In this document: positions 7,706 to 15,433 of the stretch, piece by piece | How positions within the stretch are numbered: position 1 is the first letter of the stretch | Layout of the letters: every line of letters begins with the position of its first letter | Source: JBOFSQ01 sp051651625 | GTDB taxonomy: Bacteria > Planctomycetota > Planctomycetia > Pirellulales > Thermoguttaceae | Length of the DNA: 22,258 nt | Assembly: GCA_051651625.1 (NCBI GenBank) | Contig: JBOFSQ010000018.1 | Span: 1-22,258 of the forward strand | Direction of reading: 5' to 3' | Translations under genes and position numbers: made by a program | The notes under the pieces: generated by a model | The model's input: only the letters and a program-made list of their open reading frames with translations | Databases searched by the model: none | What the model was told of the DNA's origin: nothing

Positions 7706-9157
7706 CTATCCGCGGAGCAGCGTTAGGGCGGCGGTTTGTTGGAGAGTGCGGCTTTGGCTGATTGTGTTCATCGAGGTTTGCATCAGAAGTTGGTCGCGCG
7801 TCGAACGACTCGATTCAACCGCAACGTCTGCCGAGACGAGCTTGTTGTACTGGTCGCTGGTGAGGTCGGCCTGACTTTGCAAAATCGACTTGTTCGCCAT
7901 CACCACATCTTTCTGAAGCGAACCGATACCGCCACGCTGCGTACTAATCTGCGTGATCGCGTCGCTCACGGTGGCAACGGCTTTGCCGAAGTTTTTGGTG
8001 TCGCGCGGGTCGAGCGTTGTCAGAAGTTTGTCGAGCGTACCGTACTGGCCACCGAGCGTCGTCGTCGCAACTTGCGGCAGACCGATTGTAAGCTGATTCG
8101 ACGCCGTTGGCTGCGCACCAACTTGAAACGTCGCACCGCCACCGACGACCGTAATACCGACCGCACCCGCCGTAATCGCAGCACCAGCAGTGGTCGCGTC
8201 GAGACGAAACGTCATCGTCGCCTGCGGCGAGTCGATGGTGAGCGTCCGCCCTTGGGCCGACACTTTCTTACCGCCAAACGTGGCGTTCATGTCGTAGCCG
8301 TTTGCGGTGCTGGTTGTCGCAGCGGTCCAAGTTGTGCCGTCCGCTCCCATCGTTTTCCACGTTGGCGTGCCGGTTGTTGTCACTTGTGCGGTGACATACT
8401 CGGCACTTCCGAATCCTTCGGAGACGAAGTCAACTTGGTCAGTAGCAGCATTGGAGGCGGTGATCCCAAGGCTCGAACCCTTGGCGTTAACCGCGTTAAC
8501 CAACGCGGTTGTGCCCGTAAAGTCGAACTCCGCCGAGCCGAGATTGGTCGTCAAACGAATCTTCGAATTCGCACCAAGAGCCATGGCATCGTCTATGCGA
8601 AGCCCCGCGTGCTGCGCATCCTGCGCAACGTTGACCGTCTGTTCTTTCCCGATCTGCGCTGCGTCGATTTGCGAAACGTAAACTGGCCCGACGTTTGAGC
8701 CAGTGGTAGTGTTCTTCGTCACCGATGGCATCAGGCTGTACGAACCGGAGAACAGATTCTTCCCATCGAACGACGCCGTTGACGCAACGAAGTCGATTGA
8801 TTTGAGCATATTGCTGATGCTGGAGATGCTGGCTTTGTCGCCCTTGAGGACTTCGCTTTGGAGCGAGGCGAGGGTGGTGTCGATGGTTTTGAGGGCGGAG
8901 TCGGACTGCGAAAGGAGGTTGTCCATTCGGGTGTTGGAGTCGATGGCGACGTTGATTGCACTCAAGTCGCGTCGCATCAGCGCACCGGAGAGGAGTCCGG
9001 CGGGGTCGTCTTTGGCGGAGTTGATGCGGAGACCTGTCGTGAGACGCTGCTGCGCGACAGCCCAATCTTCGGCGGCCTGATAAAACAGTGTCCGCGACGA
9101 GATTTCCGCATACGTCGGAAAGTAGTTGAGCGACGACGAAAAATAGATGGCAGACAT
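7706..9157 (-). CDS. flagellin
   Basis: The 483-residue product starts at ATG 9157, preceded on the minus strand by AAAGGAGA; the longer frame to 9190 has no such site. The N-terminal D0/D1 region is recognisable in AQQRLTTGLRINSAKDDPAGL and LLSQSDSALKTIDTTLASLQ, and the C-terminal D1/D0 in RGGIGSLQKDV, DLTSDQYNKLVSADVAVES and the ending TLQQTAALTLLRG. The middle 200 residues are Ala/Thr-rich and variable, as expected for the exposed domain. The N-terminus has about 20 extra residues before the usual helix. No other flagellar gene lies in the window, which is normal for planctomycete flagellins that stand alone. FlgL-like hook-associated protein is the main alternative, but the LLRG ending favours flagellin. 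Confidence 0.9.
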   Translation of the reverse strand: MSAIYFSSSLNYFPTYAEISSRTLFYQAAEDWAVAQQRLTTGLRINSAKDDPAGLLSGALMRRDLSAINVAIDSNTRMDNLLSQSDSALKTIDTTLASLQSEVLKGDKASISSISNMLKSIDFVASTASFDGKNLFSGSYSLMPSVTKNTTTGSNVGPVYVSQIDAAQIGKEQTVNVAQDAQHAGLRIDDAMALGANSKIRLTTNLGSAEFDFTGTTALVNAVNAKGSSLGITASNAATDQVDFVSEGFGSAEYVTAQVTTTGTPTWKTMGADGTTWTAATTSTANGYDMNATFGGKKVSAQGRTLTIDSPQATMTFRLDATTAGAAITAGAVGITVVGGGATFQVGAQPTASNQLTIGLPQVATTTLGGQYGTLDKLLTTLDPRDTKNFGKAVATVSDAITQISTQRGGIGSLQKDVVMANKSILQSQADLTSDQYNKLVSADVAVESSRSTRDQLLMQTSMNTISQSRTLQQTAALTLLRG

Positions 9158-9214
9158 CGAAAATCTCCTTTGCGTGTAAACCAAGAACACGAACCAACAA
9201 CGAAACAGCGGAGC

Positions 9215-9242
9215 ATTTTACCCGCACAATCGGTCTAGTCAA
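9215..9242 (-). promoter_or_regulatory. candidate promoter for flagellin
   Basis: On the minus strand TTGACT (9242-9237) and TAAAAT (9220-9215) are spaced by 16 bases, some 58 bases ahead of the flagellin start codon. This looks like a housekeeping-type promoter; a clear sigma-28 match was not found. Confidence 0.4.
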
Positions 9243-9320
9243 CAGGATTGTCAAAATAGGCAAGATGGAAGGGCGGGAGGTATTCCGTCATTCACTCGAA
9301 GGCTGTTTCGCAGAGTTTTC

Positions 9321-9536
9321 GCCCCAACGGGGCGTAAGAACTTAGCCGTGGGTGAGCGGTATTCCGCGAACCCACGGTACGCGGCCACACCAACATCTGT
9401 AGCCCCAACGGGGCGTAAGAGCGGTGTATGCGGCCTCAATTCTTGCGCCCCGTTGGGGCTTGCTGGCATTTCTGATTCCGTACCGTGGGTTCGCTCCGCT
9501 CACCCACGGCTAAGCTCTTGCTGCCCCGATTGGGGC
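9321..9536. repeat. composite palindromic intergenic repeat (GCCCCAACGGGGC family)
   Basis: A large nested inverted repeat. Outer modules are GCCCCAACGGGGC (9321-9333) and GCCCCGATTGGGGC (9523-9536). CTTAGCCGTGGGTGAGCGG (9341-9359) pairs perfectly with 9496-9514, and the 16 bases 9366-9381 pair perfectly with 9479-9494. Inside lies a second stem, 9401-9420 against 9441-9460, with one G-T wobble. The whole of 9158-9704 otherwise holds only the flagellin and ACP upstream regions. The same GCCCC/GGGGC module occurs at 1868-1880. Confidence 0.85.
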
Positions 9537-9704
9537 AAACACACCATTCACGACGGTAAGATTTGCGTTTTCCCCCTGCTTGTCTTGTCACGATAATACG
9601 GTACACTTCCGCAACTAATTGGTGTCTTGCCTTGCGCACGCGCACGAGTGCGCGGACTGTCGTTGGCTAGAAGTTCAAGAATCACTGGAGAAAAAGGTCG
9701 CATT

Positions 9705-10094
9705 ATGGCAACGAAAGAAGAAGTATTTGAAGGTGTCCGCGAGGCGTTGGTTGAGGCGTTGGCGGTTGACGCAGACGAAGTTACCCCAGAGGCGACGCTC
9801 GTCGGCGATTTGGGTGCGGAGTCGATTGACTTGCTCGACATCGTTTACCGTTTGGAGAAGACGTTTGCGATCAAGATTGAACGCGGCGAACTCGTCCCCG
9901 ACGACATTCTCAATAACCCGGCTTACGCGAAAGACGGGAAACTCACGCCCGAAGGACTCGCCGAAATCACGAAGCGGATGCCGCGTGCGAACCTGTCGAG
10001 CTTTGCGAAAAATCCGGTCATAACCAACCTCACAACGGTCTTGACGGTCGGCGATATGTGCTACCTCGTCGAGACAAAGTTGGGGCTTGCGTGA
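9705..10094 (+). CDS. acyl-carrier-protein-like protein with C-terminal extension
   Basis: ATG 9705 follows AAAAAGG (9691-9697) at seven bases; longer in-frame starts upstream run into low-quality Arg-rich sequence. The 129-residue protein has the carrier signature LVGDLGAESIDLLDIV, with S40 the expected phosphopantetheine attachment residue, and acidic helices typical of ACPs. A normal ACP has about 77-80 residues; here the protein has an insertion after the signature helix (ERGELVPDDILNNPAYAKDGKLTPEGL) and an ending VGDMCYLVETKLGLA that corresponds to the usual final helix. It is probably a dedicated carrier for a specialised lipid or polyketide-type pathway rather than the housekeeping ACP. 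No synthase or acyltransferase gene is adjacent to confirm that. Confidence 0.85.
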   Translation: MATKEEVFEGVREALVEALAVDADEVTPEATLVGDLGAESIDLLDIVYRLEKTFAIKIERGELVPDDILNNPAYAKDGKLTPEGLAEITKRMPRANLSSFAKNPVITNLTTVLTVGDMCYLVETKLGLA

Positions 10095-10116
10095 ACGGGT
10101 GACGGCTTCTCGACCC

Positions 10117-10261
10117 GTCATTCCTGCGTAGGCAGGAATCTAAAGAGAAGGCCCAACCGACGCAATTGCACACATTGCATCGAAATCCCCGCGTACACAA
10201 GTTTCCGCTATCGCGTCTGCTTGATGCGTGTGATTTGGATTCCTGCCTACGCAGGAATGAC
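10117..10261. repeat. 145-bp MITE-like unit with perfect 24-bp inverted ends
   Basis: The 24 bases at 10117-10140 and 10238-10261 are exact reverse complements. Each end is also a small hairpin (ATTCCTGC-GTAG-GCAGGAAT). The 97-base interior encodes nothing. The ATTCCTGCxxAGGCAGGAAT motif resembles widespread extragenic palindromes in bacteria. The right end stops five bases before the permease start codon and appears to supply its ribosome site (AGGA 10253-10256). Confidence 0.85.
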
Positions 10262-10266
10262 GTAGC

Positions 10267-11241
10267 ATGAAATCAATCGTGAACACTTACCCTGCGAAAT
10301 GGTTCGTGTTGGTGCTGGCCACAGTGCTCACGATTGGCGTCAGTTCTTGGTACGGCGAAACGGCGTCGCGTGCGGAGGTGCGCGAGCTTCTTTTTTCGCT
10401 TCGGCTTCAGCGTGCGGTTGTGGCGTCGCTTGCGGGCGGCGGCCTCGCGCTGGCTGGTGCGGTCTTTCAAGCACTCTTTCGCAATCCGCTGGCGACGCCT
10501 TATACACTCGGCGTTGCCAGTGGCGGTTCGCTCGGTGCGACGATTGCTCTTGTCGTCGGCGCAGGCGCGGGTTTGCCGCGACTGTTGTGTGGAATGCCGC
10601 TGGTCTCGTGGGCTGCGCTTCTCGGTGCGCTCGCGGTGACGTTCACCGTTTATCTGCTCGCGCGAAGTGACAAACTCCGTGCGGGCGAATCTATGTTGCT
10701 GGCGGGCGTGTCGATCAATTTGTTCTGCGCGAGTTTGGTGCTCGTGCTACAGTACGTCGCTGACCCAAGCTGTGCGATGCGAATTATCCGCTGGACCGTC
10801 GGCGGTCTCGACTCGCCGCGCTGGAGCGACGCAATCCGTCTCGCACCGCTTGTCATTGGTTACGCGGTGTTTCTCGTTTCGCAGTCGCGTGAACTCAACA
10901 TCATCGGTGTCGGCGAAGAGCGTGCGGCGTCGCTCGGACTTTCGGTGGCAACGTTTCGCACAATTCTTTTCGTGACGACCTCAATCGTTGTCGGAATGAT
11001 TGTGGCGACGTGTGGGCCGATTGGATTTGTCGGTCTGATGGTGCCGCACCTTGTTCGCCTCGTGACCGGCCCCGATCACGGCGTCCTTCTTCCGGCGACG
11101 TTCCTTGCGGGTGCGTTTTTTTTGACGCTCTGCGACCTCGTTGCGCGCAACCTCGTCGCTGGCTGCGAACTCCCCGTCGGTGCCGTTACCAGCCTACTCG
11201 GCGGGCCATTCTTCGTGGGACTGATGCTGACCAGAAGGTAG
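10267..11241 (+). CDS. FecCD/BtuC-type iron-siderophore or cobalamin ABC permease
   Basis: The 324-residue protein is strongly hydrophobic with about nine membrane segments and carries the FecCD hallmarks: LRLQRAVVASLAGGGLALAGAVFQALFRNPLATPYTLGVASG (about 46-87), GVGEERAASLGLSV (about 214-227, the coupling region for the ATPase), CGPIGFVGLMVPHLVRLV (249-266) and LPVGAVTSLLGGPFFVGLM at the end. It acts in the inner membrane as half of a permease dimer importing a metal chelate. The usual ATPase and solute-binding partners are not in the window: an ACP-like gene lies upstream and a helicase converges downstream. Start choice is uncertain only in detail; the ribosome site falls inside the preceding repeat. 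Confidence 0.93.
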   Translation: MKSIVNTYPAKWFVLVLATVLTIGVSSWYGETASRAEVRELLFSLRLQRAVVASLAGGGLALAGAVFQALFRNPLATPYTLGVASGGSLGATIALVVGAGAGLPRLLCGMPLVSWAALLGALAVTFTVYLLARSDKLRAGESMLLAGVSINLFCASLVLVLQYVADPSCAMRIIRWTVGGLDSPRWSDAIRLAPLVIGYAVFLVSQSRELNIIGVGEERAASLGLSVATFRTILFVTTSIVVGMIVATCGPIGFVGLMVPHLVRLVTGPDHGVLLPATFLAGAFFLTLCDLVARNLVAGCELPVGAVTSLLGGPFFVGLMLTRR

Positions 11242-11250
11242 AGGCTCAGA

Positions 11251-11306
11251 ACACGAAGCGTAAGCGAGTGCCCAGAAATAAGAACACGCTGCGTAAGCGA
11301 GTGCCC
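11251..11306. repeat. two direct copies of the GAAGCGTAAGCGAGTGCCC repeat
   Basis: Copies of ACACGnnGCGTAAGCGAGTGCCC lie at 11251-11273 and 11284-11306, differing at two bases, 33 bases apart, right after the permease stop. A reverse copy of the core (GAAGCGTAAGCGAGTG on the minus strand) is at 11378-11393 and holds the helicase stop codon, and another copy at 19749-19771 holds the RimO stop codon. Confidence 0.8.
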
Positions 11307-11325
11307 GAAGTAGAACACGCCCCAC

Positions 11326-11363
11326 ATAGGACATATAGGTCCTATATGACCTATATGTCCTAT
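11326..11363. repeat. AT-rich perfect inverted repeat, possible bidirectional terminator
   Basis: ATAGGACATATAGGT (11326-11340) and ACCTATATGTCCTAT (11349-11363) are perfect 15-bp reverse complements with an 8-base loop. It lies between the convergent permease and helicase genes. There is no T run, so a terminator role is only suggested by its position. Confidence 0.7.
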
Positions 11364-11384
11364 GGAGACACATGTTCCACTCGC

Positions 11385-14300
11385 TTACGCTTCCAGCATT
11401 TTCGTGAGACGTTTCGCGGAGACCTTCACCGATGTGCCGAGTTTTTGTGCGAAGCACGAGACGCGGTACTCTTCGAGAAGCCACTCAAAATCGGCGAGTG
11501 GCGATTCGTCGATTCCCGTGCGGCGACTTGCGAGGATGCGCGAAGTGTAACGGTCACGCAAGTCCGCGAGTTCGCGGGTGAAGTCGCCGTCAACCTTGAC
11601 GCCGCCGCTGCGAATCTTCTCAAACCGCAAAACTATCGCCTCCAAATATCGCGGCATCTCACGCAACCAACGCCAAGGTGTGTCACGCAAAAACGAAACG
11701 TGCGCGAGCCGCGCAAGCTGTTCGCCAGCGTCGCGCGACGCTTCGGGAAACGATTTCTTGTTCTCCTCAATCGCACGCCGCGCACTGCCAAGTTTTTCCG
11801 CAAGCTGCGGAACGACTAACGCAAGTTCCTGCGCCGCAACGGCGACTCTTGAACTATCCGCAGATTTCGCAGATTCACACAGATTTTTATTTCCCAAAAA
11901 TCTGCGATCATCTGCGTCATCTGCGGATTCTCCCACCGCACGCGACGCCATCAAGAAGATGAGATCGTCGTCCGCAAACGACGCAACACCGTACCGCTTC
12001 GGAATCGGCAACCACTTCACCTGTTCGCGCAACTTGCGACGATTCGTCTCGATGAACGCGAGAATTGTTTGCGTGCGCTGATCGGTTTCGGGCGCAACGA
12101 CTTCTTCCACGAGGCCGAGTTGTTCGCGGACTTCAACGATGTCGCGCCCAGTCGCGCGCGTCGTTCCGTCGCCAGCGACGACGCGAATCTGCGTCCGAAG
12201 CGCGTCCGGTATTTCGACGCCCTGAAAATCTCGCGGCGAAACTTGTTCGCCAGCCTCACGCGAAACGAGCCGCGCGAGAACGACCTCAAGCGTCCCAGAC
12301 GCAAACTCAACACTCGCCGCAAACCTCTTCGCCGTGTCTGGAATCGGAACAAGTTTCGTTCGCAGCGACTTCGGTAAACCTTTGAGAAGCGTCACGATTT
12401 TTTGTTCGAGCAGTCCGGGGACGAGCCAACCGAGCCGCGCCGCGTCGATAGATTTCACACGCTCTTCAGGGACGACGAGCGTAATGCCGTCGTTCTGTTC
12501 GCCCGGACGAAACGCATATTCCACCGGCACCGCAACGCCACTTGCAACTTCGATTCGGTCGGGAAACGACTTCACTACGCACGCAGCGTCGGCGTCGGAA
12601 GAAACAATGTCAGCGAGTGACAGCATAAGCGGTTTTAGTTCGGCTTCGCTGGCTGACTTCTCCCAACGCAAAAGCGACGCCGCGTCGCAGACAATCTGCG
12701 GAATTCGTTCGTGATAGAAACTGTTCCAGAAAAGTTCACCGCGAACGATGTCGTGCCGCCGCAACTTGTCTTGTACTTTTTTCGCTTCGTCGATGGCCGC
12801 GACGTGCGACGCAATCACGCGACTCCGCTCCGCAAGCGTGCCGAAGTTTTTTGAAACGAGTGCGTCTTGAATGAAGATGTCGCGCGCCGCCACCGGATCA
12901 ATCTTTCCGAAGTTCACACGCCGTCGCGGCGTGATCACCAGCGACAAAAGTGTAACCTTTTCAAATGCGTGAACGTAGCCGGTTTCGGCGTCCCAGTACG
13001 GCGACGAGACGCTGTGCTTGAGCAAGTGTTGCCCGAGCGACTCAATCCAGTTAGACTCGATCCGCGCAACCGTTCGCAAAAACCGCTGCGACGTTTCGAT
13101 TGATTCCGCCGCGAGAATCCAAGTGTAGTTCTTCGCCTGTTTGACCAGTCCCGAACCTCGCCAGAGTCGAAACGTTCCGCCGCCGCAAGAAGTGTAACCG
13201 TTTCCGTCGCGCTGCCGTTCGGCGACCCGCGACAAAAATCCGGTGAGAAGTGCGCGGTGAATCGCGGCGTATTTTTGCGGCGTGAGTTTGGCCGCGTCAA
13301 CGATTCGGGATTTGGCGTCGCGGGCGATCTCTTCGTCTTCGACGAGCCGCATGAGTTGAACGTGCAAGTCGCTCCATTCACGCATTCTGTTCACCGACAA
13401 AAAGTTTTGCGCACACGCTTTGCGGAGTTGCGAGTTTGAGAGCGTTTCTTTGATGTGCGTGTAAAATTGCCAGAGCCGCAAGTAGCCGACGAAGTCGGAG
13501 TGCGGGGCGAGAAACTTTGCGTGCGCGGCGTCGGCTGCGGCGGCGAACTCCGGCGGACGTTCACGCGGGTCTTGAATCTCCATCGCCGCGACGATGACGA
13601 GAATTTCCGGCAAACAATTTTCTTGAACCGCCGCAACTATCACTCGCGCCAAACGCGGGTCGAGCGGAAGCCGCGACAACGTTTTTCCGAGCGGTGTGAT
13701 TTTCTCATCTTTGTCGATTGCGCCGATTTCGTACAGCGTTTTGTAACCGTCACTAATCGCGCGGCGCGACGGGGCGTCGATGAGCGGGAAGTTTTCGAGC
13801 CGACCGAGTCGCATCGACAGTGCTTGCAAGACGACTGCGGCGAGATTTGTTCGCTGGATTTCGGGAGTGGTGTAGCGGTCGCGGCGACTAAAATCGTCCT
13901 CGGTGTAGAGCCGCAAACAAATTCCGTCGCGGACTCGTCCGCAGCGTCCGGCCCGCTGATTCGCCGACGACTGCGAGATCGCTTCTATCGGTAGCCGCTG
14001 CGTTTTGCTGTCGGGCGACCAGCGCGAGATGCGTGCGCGGCCTGTGTCGATGACGAAGCGAATGTTCGGAACTGTAAGCGATGACTCGGCGACGTTCGTT
14101 GCCAAAACGATTTTGCGCCGCGAACTCGTTTGAAAAATTTTCTGCTGCGCCGCGATTGGGAGACGTGCGTAGAGCGGCAACACTTCCGCACCGCTCGCCG
14201 GTGCGAACGTCTTCAGTGCCTTCGATGCGTCGGCGATGTCGCGCTCCGTCGGAAGGAAAACCAAAATGTCGCCGCCTCCTTCGCGTTGACATTCTGCGAC

Positions 14301-15080
14301 CGCATCGAGCAAACGATCAATCTCGCGCGAGTCGTTCGCATCGTCGTCGTAATTGCGGTGACGAATCTCGATTGGAAACGTGCGACCTTCGACGGTGATG
14401 ATCGGTGCGGGCACTAAACGACGTTCATGTGAAGAATCCGCAGATTTCGCAGATTGACGCAGATTTTCGACTTTCATTAAGAATCTGCGATCATCTGCGG
14501 ATTCTGCGGATTCAAACCGTTTCCCGTGAAACGACCTGTAGTATTGTGCGAACTTTTCTGCGTCTAACGTTGCTGACGTTATGATCAGTTTTAGGTCGTC
14601 GCGGACTTCGAGTGTACGCCGCGCGAGTCCGAGTAGGAAGTCGATGTTGAGTGATCGTTCGTGAGCTTCGTCGATGATGATTGTGTCGTATCGTGTGAAG
14701 TTGTGATCGCGCTGCGACTCGGCGAGAAGGATTCCGTCGGTCATCACTTTGACGTAAGTCTGCGGCGAAGTTTGACTTGCAAACCGAACTTGAAACCCGA
14801 CGTGCTGACCGAGCGGCGAACCGATTTCTTCGGCAAGACGCGCCGCGACGCTGCGTGCGGCGATGCGTCGCGGCTGCGTCATTGCGATCATCTTCTCTCG
14901 ACCGCGACCGAGTTCGAGACAGATTTTCGGGAGCTGCGTCGATTTGCCGCTCCCCGTCTCGCCGCAAACAATGACAACGCGATTGTCGTTAATCGCTGCC
15001 GCGATCTCCTCGCGGCGTTCGACGATTGGTAACTCACTCGGATATGTGACGGCAAGAAGTGGACGCATAAGGCCCGACAT
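11385..15080 (-). CDS. hrpA: ATP-dependent RNA helicase, HrpA type (DEAH box)
   Basis: From ATG 15080 the product has 1231 residues, near the roughly 1300 of E. coli HrpA; ATG 15068 is an alternative and TTG 15107 would be longer, and none has a clear ribosome site. Motif I GETGSGKST is at 40-48, DEAH at 137-140, SAT at 169-171, followed by the RecA2 motifs (LATNVAESSLTVPNIRFVIDTGRARIS, QSSANQRAGRCGR), the helicase-associated region and the long C-terminal DUF3418 region characteristic of HrpA. HrpA remodels RNA and ribosomes; E. coli HrpA has been linked to rescue of stalled translation. Two insertions, residues 190-217 and about 1051-1077, are encoded by copies of one palindromic DNA element in the same frame. 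The last codons and stop come from another repeat (GAAGCGTAA). Confidence 0.93.
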   Translation of the reverse strand: MSGLMRPLLAVTYPSELPIVERREEIAAAINDNRVVIVCGETGSGKSTQLPKICLELGRGREKMIAMTQPRRIAARSVAARLAEEIGSPLGQHVGFQVRFASQTSPQTYVKVMTDGILLAESQRDHNFTRYDTIIIDEAHERSLNIDFLLGLARRTLEVRDDLKLIITSATLDAEKFAQYYRSFHGKRFESAESADDRRFLMKVENLRQSAKSADSSHERRLVPAPIITVEGRTFPIEIRHRNYDDDANDSREIDRLLDAVAECQREGGGDILVFLPTERDIADASKALKTFAPASGAEVLPLYARLPIAAQQKIFQTSSRRKIVLATNVAESSLTVPNIRFVIDTGRARISRWSPDSKTQRLPIEAISQSSANQRAGRCGRVRDGICLRLYTEDDFSRRDRYTTPEIQRTNLAAVVLQALSMRLGRLENFPLIDAPSRRAISDGYKTLYEIGAIDKDEKITPLGKTLSRLPLDPRLARVIVAAVQENCLPEILVIVAAMEIQDPRERPPEFAAAADAAHAKFLAPHSDFVGYLRLWQFYTHIKETLSNSQLRKACAQNFLSVNRMREWSDLHVQLMRLVEDEEIARDAKSRIVDAAKLTPQKYAAIHRALLTGFLSRVAERQRDGNGYTSCGGGTFRLWRGSGLVKQAKNYTWILAAESIETSQRFLRTVARIESNWIESLGQHLLKHSVSSPYWDAETGYVHAFEKVTLLSLVITPRRRVNFGKIDPVAARDIFIQDALVSKNFGTLAERSRVIASHVAAIDEAKKVQDKLRRHDIVRGELFWNSFYHERIPQIVCDAASLLRWEKSASEAELKPLMLSLADIVSSDADAACVVKSFPDRIEVASGVAVPVEYAFRPGEQNDGITLVVPEERVKSIDAARLGWLVPGLLEQKIVTLLKGLPKSLRTKLVPIPDTAKRFAASVEFASGTLEVVLARLVSREAGEQVSPRDFQGVEIPDALRTQIRVVAGDGTTRATGRDIVEVREQLGLVEEVVAPETDQRTQTILAFIETNRRKLREQVKWLPIPKRYGVASFADDDLIFLMASRAVGESADDADDRRFLGNKNLCESAKSADSSRVAVAAQELALVVPQLAEKLGSARRAIEENKKSFPEASRDAGEQLARLAHVSFLRDTPWRWLREMPRYLEAIVLRFEKIRSGGVKVDGDFTRELADLRDRYTSRILASRRTGIDESPLADFEWLLEEYRVSCFAQKLGTSVKVSAKRLTKMLEA
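11855..11930 (-). repeat. palindromic element, copy 2, in frame in the helicase C-terminal region
   Basis: About 75 bases made of facing copies of ATCCGCAGAT/ATCTGCGGAT with internal CTGCG repeats. On the minus strand it is read in frame as ESADDADDRRFLGNKN followed by LCESAKSADSS. Left part ATCCGCAGATTTCGCAGATT (11856-11875) is identical to the corresponding part of the copy at 14434-14513. Confidence 0.85.
14434..14513 (-). repeat. palindromic element, copy 1, in frame in the helicase core
   Basis: Eighty bases with ends GAATCCGCAGAT and ATCTGCGGATTC that can fold back on each other. Minus-strand translation is ESAESADDRRFLMKVEN followed by LRQSAKSADSS, homologous to the peptide from copy 2. 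It expands the loop between motif III (SAT) and the ITVEGRTFPIEIRHR strand of the helicase. Confidence 0.85.
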
Positions 15081-15193
15081 TCTAACACAAGTCGCCGCGA
15101 GTTTCAAACCCGCCCTTCACAATCGGGGATAACAGTCTAAAATCCGTCTTATAGAATTGTACGACCTTGAGACACCACAAGCGAGTCGCTGCC

Positions 15194-15433
15194 ATGTCCA
15201 CCACTACCGTCAACGTTGCGTTTCAACAAAACTTGTTGCGAGAAATCGACGCGGTTGCCGACCGTGAAGCGCGTTCGCGCTCGGAACTTATCCGCGAAGC
15301 CACGCGGGTATACGTTGACGACCGCAAAAACTGGCAAGAACTCCTGAACTACGGACACGCCAGAGGACAAGAATTGCAAATCACCGACGCCGAAATTATG
15401 GCAGAAATAAAAGCGGTCAGACGCGGAAAATGA
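15194..15433 (+). CDS. ribbon-helix-helix (CopG/ParD-like) antitoxin
   Basis: The 79-residue protein from ATG 15194 begins STTTVNVAFQQNLLREIDAVADREARSRSELIREATRVYV, the strand-helix-helix pattern of RHH transcription factors, with an acidic-basic C-terminal tail that would contact a toxin. The next gene, a PIN nuclease, overlaps it by four bases (ATGA at 15430-15433), the arrangement of a toxin-antitoxin operon in which the antitoxin neutralises the nuclease and represses their shared promoter. TTG 15167 would add nine residues and cannot be excluded; neither start has a strong ribosome site. The gene is divergent from the helicase. Confidence 0.85.
   Translation: MSTTTVNVAFQQNLLREIDAVADREARSRSELIREATRVYVDDRKNWQELLNYGHARGQELQITDAEIMAEIKAVRRGK

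Noticed and set aside
7736..8698. A 320-residue plus-strand open frame opposite flagellin
   Set aside because: Antisense shadow of the flagellin gene with Arg/Val-rich low-information sequence.
11251..11306. Short direct repeats as a CRISPR array
   Set aside because: Only two direct copies with a ten-base spacer, and further copies are isolated elsewhere on stop codons.
13455..13994. Open frames opposite the HrpA helicase
   Set aside because: They arise from codon bias in the helicase; no signal or motif.
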